64,000 nt of DNA from Fictibacillus phosphorivorans (lineage in GTDB: Bacteria; Bacillota; Bacilli; Bacillales; Fictibacillaceae): assembly GCF_007673525.1 (NCBI RefSeq), contig NZ_VDZU01000001.1, forward strand, positions 1,684,177-1,748,176. The letters are read 5' to 3'. Each line of letters begins with the position of its first letter. The stretch's first letter is position 1. The notes below the pieces were generated by a model that searched no databases, was not told where the DNA came from, and saw nothing but the letters and a program-made list of their open reading frames with translations. Shown here piece after piece: positions 27,997 through 37,222 of this stretch. Made by a program: the position numbers and the translations under genes.

Positions 27997-30534
27997 TTGA
28001 ACAAAAAATGGATGTCTGTAACGTTGGCTATGACGCTTGGCTTATCACTAACTACCTCATCAATAAGTTTTGCTAAGAAAAAGGATGATTGGAAAGGAAA
28101 CCTTGTGATTGCTGGAGGAGCTCTAGGGAGTAGCAATAAGGAAGTATATAACGAATTTATCAGTTTAGCAGGTGGTAAGAAAACGGCCAAAATTGGGATC
28201 ATACCTGCAGCAAGTAGTTCCTTAAAATCTTCCCAAAGCTTTAAAAAAGATCTCATTACATATGGTTTAAATGAACATCAGATCGAGATCGTTCCTCTAG
28301 CAAATCAAGATTTCAGCGGTACGCCAGAAGATGAATCCAAATGGAGAAAAAACGCAAACAGCAAACGAATAGCAAACAAGATTGAGAATTATAGCGCGAT
28401 CTGGTTTGTGGGTGGAGATCAGCTGCGAATCACAGATACATTAGTAAAACCGAACGGACATCGGACGAAAGCATTAGACGCGATTTGGAAGATGTATAAG
28501 GAAGGTGGTGTCCTTGGAGGAACGAGTGCTGGTGCAGCCATCATGAGCGATGTGATGATTACCGGTGGTGACAGCTTAGGCGCACTAAACAAAGAGTTTG
28601 TTATGAAGAATAACCTAAAATCAGGTGAAGAATACGAACCTTTGCATATTGAAAAAGGGCTCGGATTCTTTAAGTATGGTATTGTCGATCAGCATTTTGA
28701 TGAACGGGCACGTCTTGGGAGATTGGTGATGACGGCACTGAAAGAAAAAACAAAGAATCAATTTGCTTACGGTGTAGATGAAGATACGGCGCTTATTGTG
28801 AACAACAAACAACAAACAGTAAAGATCGTCGGAAGAAGCGGCGTATCTGTTGTTGATGTTAGTAAAGCGAAGGTTACCGACCATGAAAAAGCACATTTTC
28901 AAAATGTTCAAATCAGTCATCTCGTGTCAGGTGACTACTTAAATGTTTCTACTAAAGAATTTTTCATAAGCGATCATAAAGATGAGACGAACGAATATGA
29001 GTATTATGAATTCAAACCACTTGATGCAACAGGAGTTTTTACTTCTTATGGAAGGTTGAAAGAATATCTCTCGTATTCCCTGATTGATAATACGACAACG
29101 GATGCTGTGAAAAGTTATTTGTACGATTCTAAAGGTGAAGGATTTCAGCTTACTTTTAGAAAAACGGAAAACACAAAAGGCTATTGGGGTTATAAGGACG
29201 GTCAAAAAGACGATTATTCTTTTACAAACGTTGCTTTTGATGTAGCTCCTAAAAAGGTAAGTTTCAAAAAGAACGGTAATGCATTTACTGAGTACAAAAA
29301 GTCTTCATTTATCCCTCCAGTCATCGATCGCTCGGAACCGGTTAAAGGAAATCTGTTGATTGCTGGAGGTGCTTTAGGAAGCAGCAATCAGGACGTGTAT
29401 AATAAGTTTATTGATCTTGCTAAACAAAAAGAAGATTCCAGAGTCGGAATCATACCTGCTGCAAGCTCAAGCTTGTCTTCATCTAAGGCGTTTAAAGAAG
29501 ACCTTGTCCGATACGGGATGTCTTCAGAAAATATAGAGATTCTTCGCCTCGCTGTAACTGACGACAAAAAAACACCGGAAGATGAATCAAAATGGGCTGA
29601 TTCTAATAAGAACCATCAAGAACTCGCAGAAAATGTTGAGAAATTAGATGCCGTTTGGTTTGTAGGTGGAGATCAGACAAAGATTACAGATTCGTTATTG
29701 AACAAGAACGGAACAAATTCAAGAGTATTAAACGCGATTTGGAAGACGTATAAAAACGGAGCAGCGCTTGGTGGAACGAGTGCTGGGGCAGCGATAATGA
29801 GTGATGTAATGATTGCTGGTGGAGGCAGTCATGATACACTAGCATCCGGGTTTACGAATACGTATGACGGAATGCTGCAACAAGAGGGAGGACCAGGTTA
29901 TCTAGAACGAGGGCTCGGTTTTTTTGAACACGGCATCATTGATCAGCACTTTGATAACAAAGCACGTCTTGGACGCTTGATCGCGGTGGCAGATGAAAAA
30001 GGTGAACCTAAGAATTTATCATATGGTATAGATGAAGACACGGCCCTTGTCATATATAACGAAGAGAAAAAAGCTGAAGTTGTTGGAAGAGGTGGCGTAA
30101 CGTTAGTCGATCTGTCTCAACAGCTAAAAGATCCAGATTTTGGCCAAAGCCAATTTAAGAATATTAAACTATCTTGGATCAATCAAGGAGATATGCTCGA
30201 TCTAAGAACGAAGAACATAATCATTAACGAGAAGAAAGAAAGCACAAAAGGTTACGAGTATTACGAACATTTCGTCCCGCCTCATTCAGGTGTATTGAGT
30301 CCACACGGTATGTTAAACAAATTCATCTCTTACAATCTAGTTGATAATGCTGGAGCGGAGAATGTAAAAAGTTACAGTTTTAATAATGGAAAAGGATTTG
30401 AGTTGAACTTTCGTAAGAACGAAGAAACAGAAGGGTATTGGGGATATACGGATGGGCAGAAAGACGATTATTCTTTCGTGAATGTCATTCTTGATATAAC
30501 TCCGGTAAATGTAAAAATCGATTCAAAAAAATGA
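27997..30534 (+). CDS. Secreted tandem cyanophycinase-like (peptidase S51) protein
   Basis: An 845-residue exported protein with two homologous cyanophycinase-type domains. From TTG 27997, which has GGAGGAG 9 bases upstream, residues 1-25 form a signal peptide ending SISFA. Each half starts GNL(V/L)IAGGALGSSN, has IPAASSSL and WFVGGDQ, and carries the serine nucleophile in GGTSAGAAIMSDVMI (about residues 174 and 593). Each also has DQHFDxxARLGRL and ends EGYWGY-type DGQKDDYSF. Family members cleave beta-aspartyl-arginine dipeptides from cyanophycin. The internal duplication is clear; substrate is inferred. ATG 27979 is an alternative start. Confidence 0.88.
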   Translation: MNKKWMSVTLAMTLGLSLTTSSISFAKKKDDWKGNLVIAGGALGSSNKEVYNEFISLAGGKKTAKIGIIPAASSSLKSSQSFKKDLITYGLNEHQIEIVPLANQDFSGTPEDESKWRKNANSKRIANKIENYSAIWFVGGDQLRITDTLVKPNGHRTKALDAIWKMYKEGGVLGGTSAGAAIMSDVMITGGDSLGALNKEFVMKNNLKSGEEYEPLHIEKGLGFFKYGIVDQHFDERARLGRLVMTALKEKTKNQFAYGVDEDTALIVNNKQQTVKIVGRSGVSVVDVSKAKVTDHEKAHFQNVQISHLVSGDYLNVSTKEFFISDHKDETNEYEYYEFKPLDATGVFTSYGRLKEYLSYSLIDNTTTDAVKSYLYDSKGEGFQLTFRKTENTKGYWGYKDGQKDDYSFTNVAFDVAPKKVSFKKNGNAFTEYKKSSFIPPVIDRSEPVKGNLLIAGGALGSSNQDVYNKFIDLAKQKEDSRVGIIPAASSSLSSSKAFKEDLVRYGMSSENIEILRLAVTDDKKTPEDESKWADSNKNHQELAENVEKLDAVWFVGGDQTKITDSLLNKNGTNSRVLNAIWKTYKNGAALGGTSAGAAIMSDVMIAGGGSHDTLASGFTNTYDGMLQQEGGPGYLERGLGFFEHGIIDQHFDNKARLGRLIAVADEKGEPKNLSYGIDEDTALVIYNEEKKAEVVGRGGVTLVDLSQQLKDPDFGQSQFKNIKLSWINQGDMLDLRTKNIIINEKKESTKGYEYYEHFVPPHSGVLSPHGMLNKFISYNLVDNAGAENVKSYSFNNGKGFELNFRKNEETEGYWGYTDGQKDDYSFVNVILDITPVNVKIDSKK

Positions 30535-30549
30535 TCATCTCTATCCGTG

Positions 30550-30582
30550 ACCGACCAACATTTATATCTGGTCGGTTTCATT
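30550..30582 (+). terminator. Probable terminator after the cyanophycinase-like gene
   Basis: ACCGACCA (30550-30557) pairs with TGGTCGGT (30569-30576), followed by a weak T-run. Confidence 0.7.
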
Positions 30583-30733
30583 GTGTTTACCTCTTAATAA
30601 AGGAAGCTAGTTTACTAAGTACGCAGAAAACAAAGTCATTTTTCCTTCTTATTAAAGGATTCTAAAGTACCTTTTTCGCTAATTTTCTGCTATAGTAAAC
30701 AAGGAAAAGATTGATGTAAGAGGAGGAAGAACC

Positions 30734-30904
30734 GTGGAAAGCAAAATTGAAGTTCTTTCGACGCTAAAGGTGGACAAGTCGAGTGACTTGTATAAAGTAG
30801 TATCTGAACTGAACAAAACATTAAAGCATCAAGATTTAATGTTTGGACTCGCGTTAGATGACGAAAATAAAAATAAGATGATTTTTACGATCTATCGCAC
30901 ATAG
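30734..30904 (+). CDS. ypmA: Small conserved protein YpmA
   Basis: A 56-residue soluble protein with a GTG start and AGGAGG seven bases upstream. It begins VESKIEVLSTLKVDKS and ends MIFTIYRT, closely matching YpmA (DUF4264) of B. subtilis in length, sequence and position before ypmB-aspB-asnS. Function unknown. ypmB follows after 12 bases. Confidence 0.9.
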   Translation: MESKIEVLSTLKVDKSSDLYKVVSELNKTLKHQDLMFGLALDDENKNKMIFTIYRT

Positions 30905-30916
30905 GAAGGCTTAAAT

Positions 30917-31402
30917 ATGGGAAAAAAGTGGATACTTGTTATTATTGGCATTCTAATCTTAGCAAGCTGGCAAGCTTATTATCTGTTTAATGGTGTTCAA
31001 GCAAAGCCCGCTAAAAAAGAAGCTGAAGCGGTTGAGATCGCGAAGAAAGAAGAGGACCTCGTTTCTATTACGAATGTGGATCACTTTTATAAGAACGAGA
31101 CGTATTATGTAGTAGAAGGCAAGAACAAAAAAGGCACAAACAAGATCGTTTGGGTTGATAAAGACAAAAAGGTAACCTCTTTGAACGCGAAAGAAGGACT
31201 TTCAGAGAAACAGATCCTGAATTATGTGAAACAGAACCATGATGCGAAGACGATCGTCGACAGCCGTTTAGGGATGGAAGACGGCATTCCGTTATGGGAA
31301 GTGGTCTATTATGACACGAAGGATCGATACACGTACTTTTACGGTTATTTTGAAAGTGGTGAACGATACGAGATCTATCGTCTGAAAGAATCAGATCAAT
31401 AG
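30917..31402 (+). CDS. ypmB: YpmB: membrane-anchored PepSY-like protein
   Basis: A 161-residue protein with one N-terminal membrane anchor (WILVIIGILILASWQAYYLF, residues 4-23) and an outer domain rich in lysine and aromatics, ending in FYGYFESGERYEIYRL; this fits the DUF5590/PepSY-like YpmB family. It lies between ypmA and aspB as in B. subtilis. Role unknown. Confidence 0.88.
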   Translation: MGKKWILVIIGILILASWQAYYLFNGVQAKPAKKEAEAVEIAKKEEDLVSITNVDHFYKNETYYVVEGKNKKGTNKIVWVDKDKKVTSLNAKEGLSEKQILNYVKQNHDAKTIVDSRLGMEDGIPLWEVVYYDTKDRYTYFYGYFESGERYEIYRLKESDQ

Positions 31403-31439
31403 AAATCAGATAAATAAAAACGTGGAGGGATTTAGTAGT

Positions 31440-32624
31440 ATGAAGCTTGCAAAACGTGTGGAGGCATTAACTCCTTCAACAACTCTGGCAATCACAGCAA
31501 AAGCAAACCAATTAAAGGCAGAAGGGCACGATGTAATCGCACTAGGTGCAGGTGAACCTGACTTTAATACACCGATACATATTATCGAAGCGGCTTATGA
31601 GTCTATGAAAGAAGGACACACAAAATATACGGCTTCCGGTGGACTTTTATCATTGAAAAAAGCGATCGTGAACAAGTTGAAGCAAGATCAAGGTTTAACG
31701 TATGAAACGTCTGAGATCATCGTTAGTACAGGAGCGAAACATTCGTTGTATTCTCTGTTCCAAGCGATCCTTGATGAAGGAGACGAAGTGATCATCCCGA
31801 TTCCGTATTGGGTGAGCTACCCTGAACAGGTGAAACTTGCAGACGGGACGCCAGTTTACTTAGAAGGAAAAGAAGAGAATGGTTTCAAGATCACGGCAGA
31901 AGACTTAAAAAAAGTCATCACAAAACAAACGAAGGCACTGATTCTAAACTCACCGAGCAATCCGACCGGATCTCTGTATTCAGCAGATGAATTGCGCGCG
32001 ATCGGCGAAGTTTGTCTAGAGCATGGTGTGTTGATCGTGTCTGATGAAATCTATGAAAAGCTCGTTTATGGCGGAGTGAAGCACACGTCGATCGCAGAGC
32101 TTTCACCGGAACTTAAGAAACAGACGATCATCATCAACGGTCTCTCTAAATCTCATGCGATGACAGGCTGGAGAATCGGTTTTGCAGCAGGTGACGCTAA
32201 GATCATCAAAGCGATGACGAACTTAGACAGCCATAGTACATCGAACCCAACAACAACATCTCAGCACGGTGCACTTGCAGCCTATAACGGCACACAAGAG
32301 CCTGTTGAAGAGATGCGCCAAGCGTTTGAAGAACGTATGAACAAAGTGTACGAACGTCTGATCACGATTCCTGGCATCACTTGTGTGAAACCGAACGGAG
32401 CGTTCTATCTGTTCCCGAACGCGACAGAAGCGGTTAGAATGACGGGGTACTCTTCGGTAGATGAGTGGGTAGAAGCTCTTCTAGAAGAAGAAAAAGTAGC
32501 TTTAGTACCAGGTTCAGGATTTGGTGCGCCTGATAACGTGAGACTTTCATATGCAACGAGCCTTGATACGATCATGGAAGCTTTAGATCGCATCGAACGT
32601 TTTATCAACTCAAAACGCAAGTAA
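31440..32624 (+). CDS. aspB: Aspartate aminotransferase AspB
   Basis: AspB interconverts aspartate/2-oxoglutarate and oxaloacetate/glutamate with PLP. The 394-residue protein has ALGAGEPDFNTP, NSPSNPTG, VSDEIYEKLVYGG and the PLP lysine in NGLSKSHAMTGWRIG. I use ATG 31440 with GGAGGG 10 bases upstream; the earlier in-frame codon at 31422 overlaps that site. It supplies aspartate next to asnS. Confidence 0.95.
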   Translation: MKLAKRVEALTPSTTLAITAKANQLKAEGHDVIALGAGEPDFNTPIHIIEAAYESMKEGHTKYTASGGLLSLKKAIVNKLKQDQGLTYETSEIIVSTGAKHSLYSLFQAILDEGDEVIIPIPYWVSYPEQVKLADGTPVYLEGKEENGFKITAEDLKKVITKQTKALILNSPSNPTGSLYSADELRAIGEVCLEHGVLIVSDEIYEKLVYGGVKHTSIAELSPELKKQTIIINGLSKSHAMTGWRIGFAAGDAKIIKAMTNLDSHSTSNPTTTSQHGALAAYNGTQEPVEEMRQAFEERMNKVYERLITIPGITCVKPNGAFYLFPNATEAVRMTGYSSVDEWVEALLEEEKVALVPGSGFGAPDNVRLSYATSLDTIMEALDRIERFINSKRK

Positions 32625-32698
32625 TGATTGATTTTTAGAAAGTTCTCCTTCATAATTTTTTTGGTAGATATTGATAACGTACAGTGGAGGTACATGTA

Positions 32699-33991
32699 GT
32701 GAAAACAACGATTAATAAGCTTAGTGAACACGTAGGCAAGACCGTTAAGATCGGTGCTTGGCTCTCTAATAAGCGTTCTTCAGGTAAGATCGCTTTCTTA
32801 CAGCTTCGTGATGGATCTGGATTCGTACAAGGAGTTGTTGTAAAGAGTGAAGTAGGCGATGAGATCTTTGCAAAAGCAAAAGGACTTACGCAAGAGTCGA
32901 GTCTTTACGTAACAGGTACGGTTAAAGAGGACGAGCGTTCAGCTCTAGGTGTAGAACTTGAAGTAACAGATGTTGAAGTGCTTCATCAAGCGGTAGACTA
33001 CCCGATCACACCGAAAGAACACGGAACAGAGTTCTTGATGGACCACCGTCACCTTTGGATTCGTTCTAAGCGTCAGCACGCGATCTTAAAGATTCGTAAT
33101 GAAATCATTCATGCAGTTAACGAGTTCTTCTACAACAACGACTTTGCAAAGGTAGATCCTCCGATCTTAACAGGAAGTTCTGCTGAAGGAACAACTTCAT
33201 TATTCCATACGAAGTACTTTGAAGAAGATGCGTATCTTTCACAAAGTGGACAACTCTACATGGAAGCGGCAGCGATGGCACTTGGAAAAGTGTACTCGTT
33301 CGGTCCGACTTTCCGCGCAGAAAAATCGAAGACTCGCCGTCATTTGATCGAGTTCTGGATGATCGAGCCTGAGATGGCTTTCGTGGAACACGAAGAATCT
33401 CTTGAGATTCAAGAGCAGTTCATCTCACACATCGTTCAATCTGTGATCTCACGCTGTGAGAACGAGCTGAAGACACTTGGACGTGACATCTCTAAACTAG
33501 AGAACGTTAAAGTGCCTTTCCCTCGCGTTTCTTATGATGATGCGATCAAGATGCTAAAAGAAAAAGGGTTTGATGATATCGACTGGGGAGATGACTTCGG
33601 TGCGCCGCACGAAACAGCGATCGCAGAAAGCTTCGATAAACCAGTTTTCATCACGAACTATCCGAAAGACATCAAAGCGTTCTACATGAAGCCAGATCCT
33701 AACCGCGATGATGTTGTACTGTGTGCAGACCTGATCGCTCCTGAAGGATACGGAGAGATCATCGGTGGAAGCCAACGTATCGACGACCTTGCCCTTATGG
33801 AGCAGCGTTATGAAGAGCACGGCTTAACTGACGATGCTTACAAATGGTACCTAGAACTTAGAAAATACGGAAGCGTTCCACATTCAGGGTTCGGTCTTGG
33901 ATTAGAGCGTACAGTAGCATGGATCTCTGGAGCGGAGCACGTTCGTGAGACGATTCCATTCCCTCGTCTATTGAACCGTCTATATCCTTAG
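32699..33991 (+). CDS. asnS: Asparaginyl-tRNA synthetase
   Basis: AsnRS charges tRNA-Asn. The 430-residue class IIb enzyme starts at GTG 32699 (KTTINKL...), with TGGAGG 8 bases upstream, and equals the B. subtilis length. The OB-fold anticodon domain ([21 protein letters not shown]) is at residues 18-39; motif 2 is [19 protein letters not shown] and motif 3 is [10 protein letters not shown]. No T-box leader is seen in the 74-base upstream gap. Confidence 0.97.
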   Translation: MKTTINKLSEHVGKTVKIGAWLSNKRSSGKIAFLQLRDGSGFVQGVVVKSEVGDEIFAKAKGLTQESSLYVTGTVKEDERSALGVELEVTDVEVLHQAVDYPITPKEHGTEFLMDHRHLWIRSKRQHAILKIRNEIIHAVNEFFYNNDFAKVDPPILTGSSAEGTTSLFHTKYFEEDAYLSQSGQLYMEAAAMALGKVYSFGPTFRAEKSKTRRHLIEFWMIEPEMAFVEHEESLEIQEQFISHIVQSVISRCENELKTLGRDISKLENVKVPFPRVSYDDAIKMLKEKGFDDIDWGDDFGAPHETAIAESFDKPVFITNYPKDIKAFYMKPDPNRDDVVLCADLIAPEGYGEIIGGSQRIDDLALMEQRYEEHGLTDDAYKWYLELRKYGSVPHSGFGLGLERTVAWISGAEHVRETIPFPRLLNRLYP

Positions 33992-33999
33992 TAAAATTA

Positions 34000-34030
34000 A
34001 AATCTCCCTGTTATGCGGGGAGATTTTTTG
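34000..34030 (+). terminator. Intrinsic terminator after asnS
   Basis: AAATCTCCC (34000-34008) pairs with GGGAGATTT (34018-34026), followed by T. Confidence 0.9.
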
Positions 34031-34045
34031 TTGTGTTAGAAGGTG

Positions 34046-34160
34046 TCTTAAGTGTTGGAATCGTGCAATTAAGTCGTTTTGAGGAAGAATTAAGTCGGTT
34101 TTGGATGCAATTAAGTCTAGAATGAAAAAATTAAGTCAAAATCGAACCTAATTAAGTCGA
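34046..34160 (+). repeat. Intergenic array of 21-bp degenerate repeats (array 2)
   Basis: The core AATTAAGTC begins at 34067, 34088, 34109, 34129 and 34150, steps of 21, 21, 20 and 21 bases, and a partial core at 34046 extends the phase. Bases between cores differ. On the plus strand one frame has TAA in each unit. The array follows the asnS terminator. Apart from it and the dnaD promoter this 320-bp gap shows nothing else. Confidence 0.78.
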
Positions 34161-34279
34161 AAAAAGAAAATAAAGGCCGTTCTGCAAATTTCGACAAGCC
34201 CCTAGCCTTAGCTCATGACTTCCAAAACTACTTTTTTCTCAACATTCACCAGTACAGTGAAAATAAAAAAGCTAGTTAT

Positions 34280-34296
34280 TTATGCTATAATGTAGC
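34280..34296 (+). promoter_or_regulatory. Extended -10 promoter of dnaD
   Basis: The word TATGCTATAAT, an extended -10 (TGnTATAAT), lies about 20-30 bases before the dnaD start. No good -35 is seen, which is common for extended -10 promoters. Confidence 0.6.
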
Positions 34297-34312
34297 AAGA
34301 GGTGTTTTAGTG

Positions 34313-35026
34313 ATGAACGGTAATTTATTTGAACGATGGATGGCTGAAGGAACAATCAGCATCCCTAATATGTTAATGAAAACGTACAAACAGATCGGTC
34401 TATCAGACAACGAATGCATGTTGTTTATTCAGCTTCATGTTTTTATAGAATCAGGAAACTACTTTCCGACACCTGTCGAGCTATCTGAACGAATGTCAGC
34501 TTCGAGTGACGAAGTGTCTGCTATGCTGCGAACACTAATCGGCAGAGGTGTACTTGGCATGGATCAGTTCGAAGATAAAGAAAAAGGCGTCTATTTTGAG
34601 GCTTACACGCTTCAGCCACTTTGGAACAGACTTCTTCAAAGCTTGAAAGAAGAAGAGCAGGTGAAAAAAGAGGTACATAAGGAGCATCAGGAACAGAACG
34701 TGTTTGTTCGATTTGAAAAAGAGTTTGGTCGTCCTTTATCTCCGATGGAGCTTGAAACGCTTAAGATTTGGATGGACGAAGATCATCAGTCTCCAGAGTT
34801 GATTCTTTCTGCGTTAAAAGAGTCCGTTTTATCTGGAAAACTGAACTTCCGATATATTGATCGTATTTTGTTTGAGTGGAAGAAAAATGGCATTGCAAGT
34901 CCTGAAGCTGCCAAAACGTATGGTGAAAAATTTAGAGTCAGACAGCTGCAAAGAACGGGGAAACAAGAGCAGCCTCGTAACGATACAGGTATCAAACGAC
35001 CCCAATACAACTGGCTAGAATCGTAA
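34313..35026 (+). CDS. dnaD: DNA replication initiation protein DnaD
   Basis: DnaD helps load the replicative helicase at oriC and restart sites. The 237-residue protein has an N-terminal winged-helix DDBH1 domain (residues 1-100) and a C-terminal DDBH2 domain near residues 125-200, where FEKEFGRPLSPMELETLKIWMDE and the aromatic turn FRYIDRILFEW are recognisable. It precedes nth as in B. subtilis. Confidence 0.94.
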   Translation: MNGNLFERWMAEGTISIPNMLMKTYKQIGLSDNECMLFIQLHVFIESGNYFPTPVELSERMSASSDEVSAMLRTLIGRGVLGMDQFEDKEKGVYFEAYTLQPLWNRLLQSLKEEEQVKKEVHKEHQEQNVFVRFEKEFGRPLSPMELETLKIWMDEDHQSPELILSALKESVLSGKLNFRYIDRILFEWKKNGIASPEAAKTYGEKFRVRQLQRTGKQEQPRNDTGIKRPQYNWLES

Positions 35027-35087
35027 TATATACAAAAGTCCTTATATCCTAAGGTCTTTCTTTTTTATAACAGGAGGTAACGTAAAC

Positions 35088-35759
35088 GTGTTAAACAAAG
35101 CACAGATTCAATTTTGTTTAGAGCAGATCGAGGATATGTTTCCAGATGCTCATTGTGAACTTCACCACTCGAACCCGTTCGAGCTGACGATCGCGGTGCT
35201 TCTGTCTGCGCAATGTACGGATGCGCTCGTTAATAAAGTCACACCAAAACTTTTTGAAAAATATAAAACACCGCAAGATTATCTGAACGTTACGATAGAA
35301 GAGCTGCAGGATGATATCCGATCGATCGGATTGTACCGAAACAAGGCAAAGAACATCCAAAAGCTGAGCGAACTCGTTATTAACGAGTATGGAGGAGAGA
35401 TCCCGAAAGACCGGGATGAACTGACGAAACTGCCGGGCGTAGGACGAAAAACAGCAAACGTTGTAGTATCTGTCGCTTACGACGTTCCTGCTATTGCAGT
35501 CGACACGCATGTTGAACGGGTATCGAAGAGGCTCGGGATCTGCAAATGGAAAGATTCTGTACTGCAAGTAGAAGAAACATTGATGAAGAAGATTCCAAAA
35601 TCGCTTTGGGGCGCTACTCATCACCGTTTGATCTTCTTTGGAAGATATCACTGCAAAGCACAAAATCCAAACTGCCCTGAGTGTCCACTTCTCTCGATCT
35701 GCCGAGAAGGCAAGAAGCGGATGAACCAAAAAGAGAAGAAGCTGACTCAGAAAAGATAG
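35088..35759 (+). CDS. nth: Endonuclease III
   Basis: Nth removes oxidised pyrimidines and cuts abasic sites in base excision repair. The 223-residue protein has the helix-hairpin-helix LPGVGRKTANVV with its catalytic lysine region, the catalytic aspartate in VDTHVERV, and a C-terminal [4Fe-4S] cluster C-x6-C-x2-C-x5-C (CKAQNPNCPECPLLSIC). The GTG start follows AGGAGGTAA. Confidence 0.96.
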   Translation: MLNKAQIQFCLEQIEDMFPDAHCELHHSNPFELTIAVLLSAQCTDALVNKVTPKLFEKYKTPQDYLNVTIEELQDDIRSIGLYRNKAKNIQKLSELVINEYGGEIPKDRDELTKLPGVGRKTANVVVSVAYDVPAIAVDTHVERVSKRLGICKWKDSVLQVEETLMKKIPKSLWGATHHRLIFFGRYHCKAQNPNCPECPLLSICREGKKRMNQKEKKLTQKR

Positions 35760-35771
35760 CTATGAACCATA

Positions 35772-35799
35772 CCGTAACTCATGCAGTTACGGTTTTTTT
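35772..35799 (+). terminator. Intrinsic terminator after nth
   Basis: CCGTAACT (35772-35779) pairs with AGTTACGG (35785-35792), followed by seven T. Confidence 0.93.
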
Positions 35800-35871
35800 A
35801 TTGTCTTTGAGTTTGGTAGAGTGTGAATGTTATTCGGCACTCATTGGGGTATTTAGTGAGGTAAGGTTGTC

Positions 35872-35955
35872 TTGATTTGCAGACTCGTTGAAATATAGTG
35901 AAAACTCGCCGTATTATTGTCCAATCTCGTGGTATTATCAACAATATTTCGATGG
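35872..35955 (+). repeat. Intergenic array of 21-bp degenerate repeats (array 3)
   Basis: ACTCG-type cores begin at 35883, 35904 and 35925 (21-base steps) with a weaker core near 35946. Units look like AAACTCGTGGTAT. This resembles the reverse complement of array 1. It follows the nth terminator. The rest of the 339-bp gap (35956-36098) shows no gene apart from the ribosome site of the next one. Confidence 0.65.
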
Positions 35956-36098
35956 AGGTATACGTGCCCACCCTATAATCAACTATTTTTAAAAAAACTC
36001 ACAGTATTACTTGCGAAACCTAAATTCTGCACAAAAACCCCATATGTACAAGCAATCACTCTCTTTCTACATACCCTATAGAAAGGAGTGATGTTTTT

Positions 36099-37142
36099 GT
36101 GTCATATTCAATCACATATGACTATATTAAGTTAGGTAATGCAAGACCTGGTACGAAGCTAGACGGGCCATTCTTTGGAGTAGCTCATGATACAGGAAAT
36201 CCAGGAACTTCGGCCAGAAGCAACCGAAACTATTTTAACAACCAACAACCGAGTGCGAGCGCTCATGTTTTTATAGATGATAAAGAGATCCTTGTGATCA
36301 TTCCGCTTGATGAAAAAGCATATCATGTTCAGTATGGAACTCAGTTAGAAAACGTGCGTTTTGGCCGAGAATCAAATGATGCAGCGATCGGTGTTGAACT
36401 CTGCTGGGGAGGCGGGATCAATTTTCAAGAAGCGTATAGAAGATATGTCTGGTTCTGGGGTTATCTTTGTAAAAGATACAACTGGAGACCACAAGAAAAG
36501 ATCGCGAGCCACAAACAATTAGACCCAGGGAGAAGAACCGATCCAGATAACGCGTTGAATCGTTATGGAATCACCTTTAATCAGTTCCTAAAAGATGTGG
36601 AGAATTCTATATCCAATCAAACAATTCCAACACCAGCACCGAAACCTTCACCTCAACCAACACCAGGGACTAATAATAGTATTCTGAAAAATGGGGACAC
36701 AGGTCAAAGAGTGAGAGATCTGCAGAACAAACTTAAACGAGCAGGTTACTCTCTTACAGCAGATGGCGTTTACGGTCCAAATACAGAGAACGCCGTTAGA
36801 TCATTTCAAAGAAAATACAATCTGACGGTTGATGGAATTGCAGGCCCAAACACATTAAATAAACTTAATGCTGTTTTAACGCAACCAACCAAACCAACTC
36901 AACCTGCACCGCCAAAATCAAGTAACTCAAACGGAAGTGCTGTAGTTCCTTATCCAGGATATGTAATTAAAATAGGTTCAACGGACTCAGCAAACATAAG
37001 CAGAATACAGCGTGCTTTAAATATTTCAGCAGATGGTAACTTTGGTCCACAAACAGAATCAGCTGTAAAAGCTTATCAAAAAAGAAAAGGACTAGCTGTA
37101 GACGGAATCGTTGGACATGCCACTTGGAACACACTGTTTTAA
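36099..37142 (+). CDS. N-acetylmuramoyl-L-alanine amidase with two peptidoglycan-binding domains
   Basis: A 347-residue lysin. Residues 1-165 form an amidase-2 domain (zinc ligands likely in GVAHDTGN, SASAHVFI and ASHKQLDPGRRTDPD) that cuts the muramoyl-alanine bond. A Pro/Thr linker and two PG_binding_1 repeats follow (GDTGQRVRDLQNKLKRAGY..GPNT and an ISRIQRALNISADG..GPQT copy). No signal peptide is seen, as in phage endolysins and XlyA/CwlA-type amidases. It separates nth and ypoC, neighbours in B. subtilis, so it may be an insertion. GTG start after AAAGGAGTG. Confidence 0.9.
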   Translation: MSYSITYDYIKLGNARPGTKLDGPFFGVAHDTGNPGTSARSNRNYFNNQQPSASAHVFIDDKEILVIIPLDEKAYHVQYGTQLENVRFGRESNDAAIGVELCWGGGINFQEAYRRYVWFWGYLCKRYNWRPQEKIASHKQLDPGRRTDPDNALNRYGITFNQFLKDVENSISNQTIPTPAPKPSPQPTPGTNNSILKNGDTGQRVRDLQNKLKRAGYSLTADGVYGPNTENAVRSFQRKYNLTVDGIAGPNTLNKLNAVLTQPTKPTQPAPPKSSNSNGSAVVPYPGYVIKIGSTDSANISRIQRALNISADGNFGPQTESAVKAYQKRKGLAVDGIVGHATWNTLF

Positions 37143-37165
37143 AGAGGTACAATAACTGTAGATAA

Positions 37166-37199
37166 GAGATTATCTTCTTTTGATAAGCTCTTTTTTTTG
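37166..37199 (+). terminator. Intrinsic terminator after the amidase gene
   Basis: GAGATTATC (37166-37174) pairs with GATAAGCTC (37182-37190) with one mismatch, followed by eight T. Confidence 0.85.
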
Positions 37200-37222
37200 T
37201 ATACAGAGCGGAGGCGTTTTAG

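Noticed and set aside
34046..34160. CRISPR array
   Set aside because: Cores are only about 9 bp with 12-bp intervals, far shorter than CRISPR repeats and spacers, and no cas genes are near.
35118..35729. Long minus-strand frame opposite nth
   Set aside because: nth is clearly real with HhH and Fe-S motifs; the antisense product has no family pattern.
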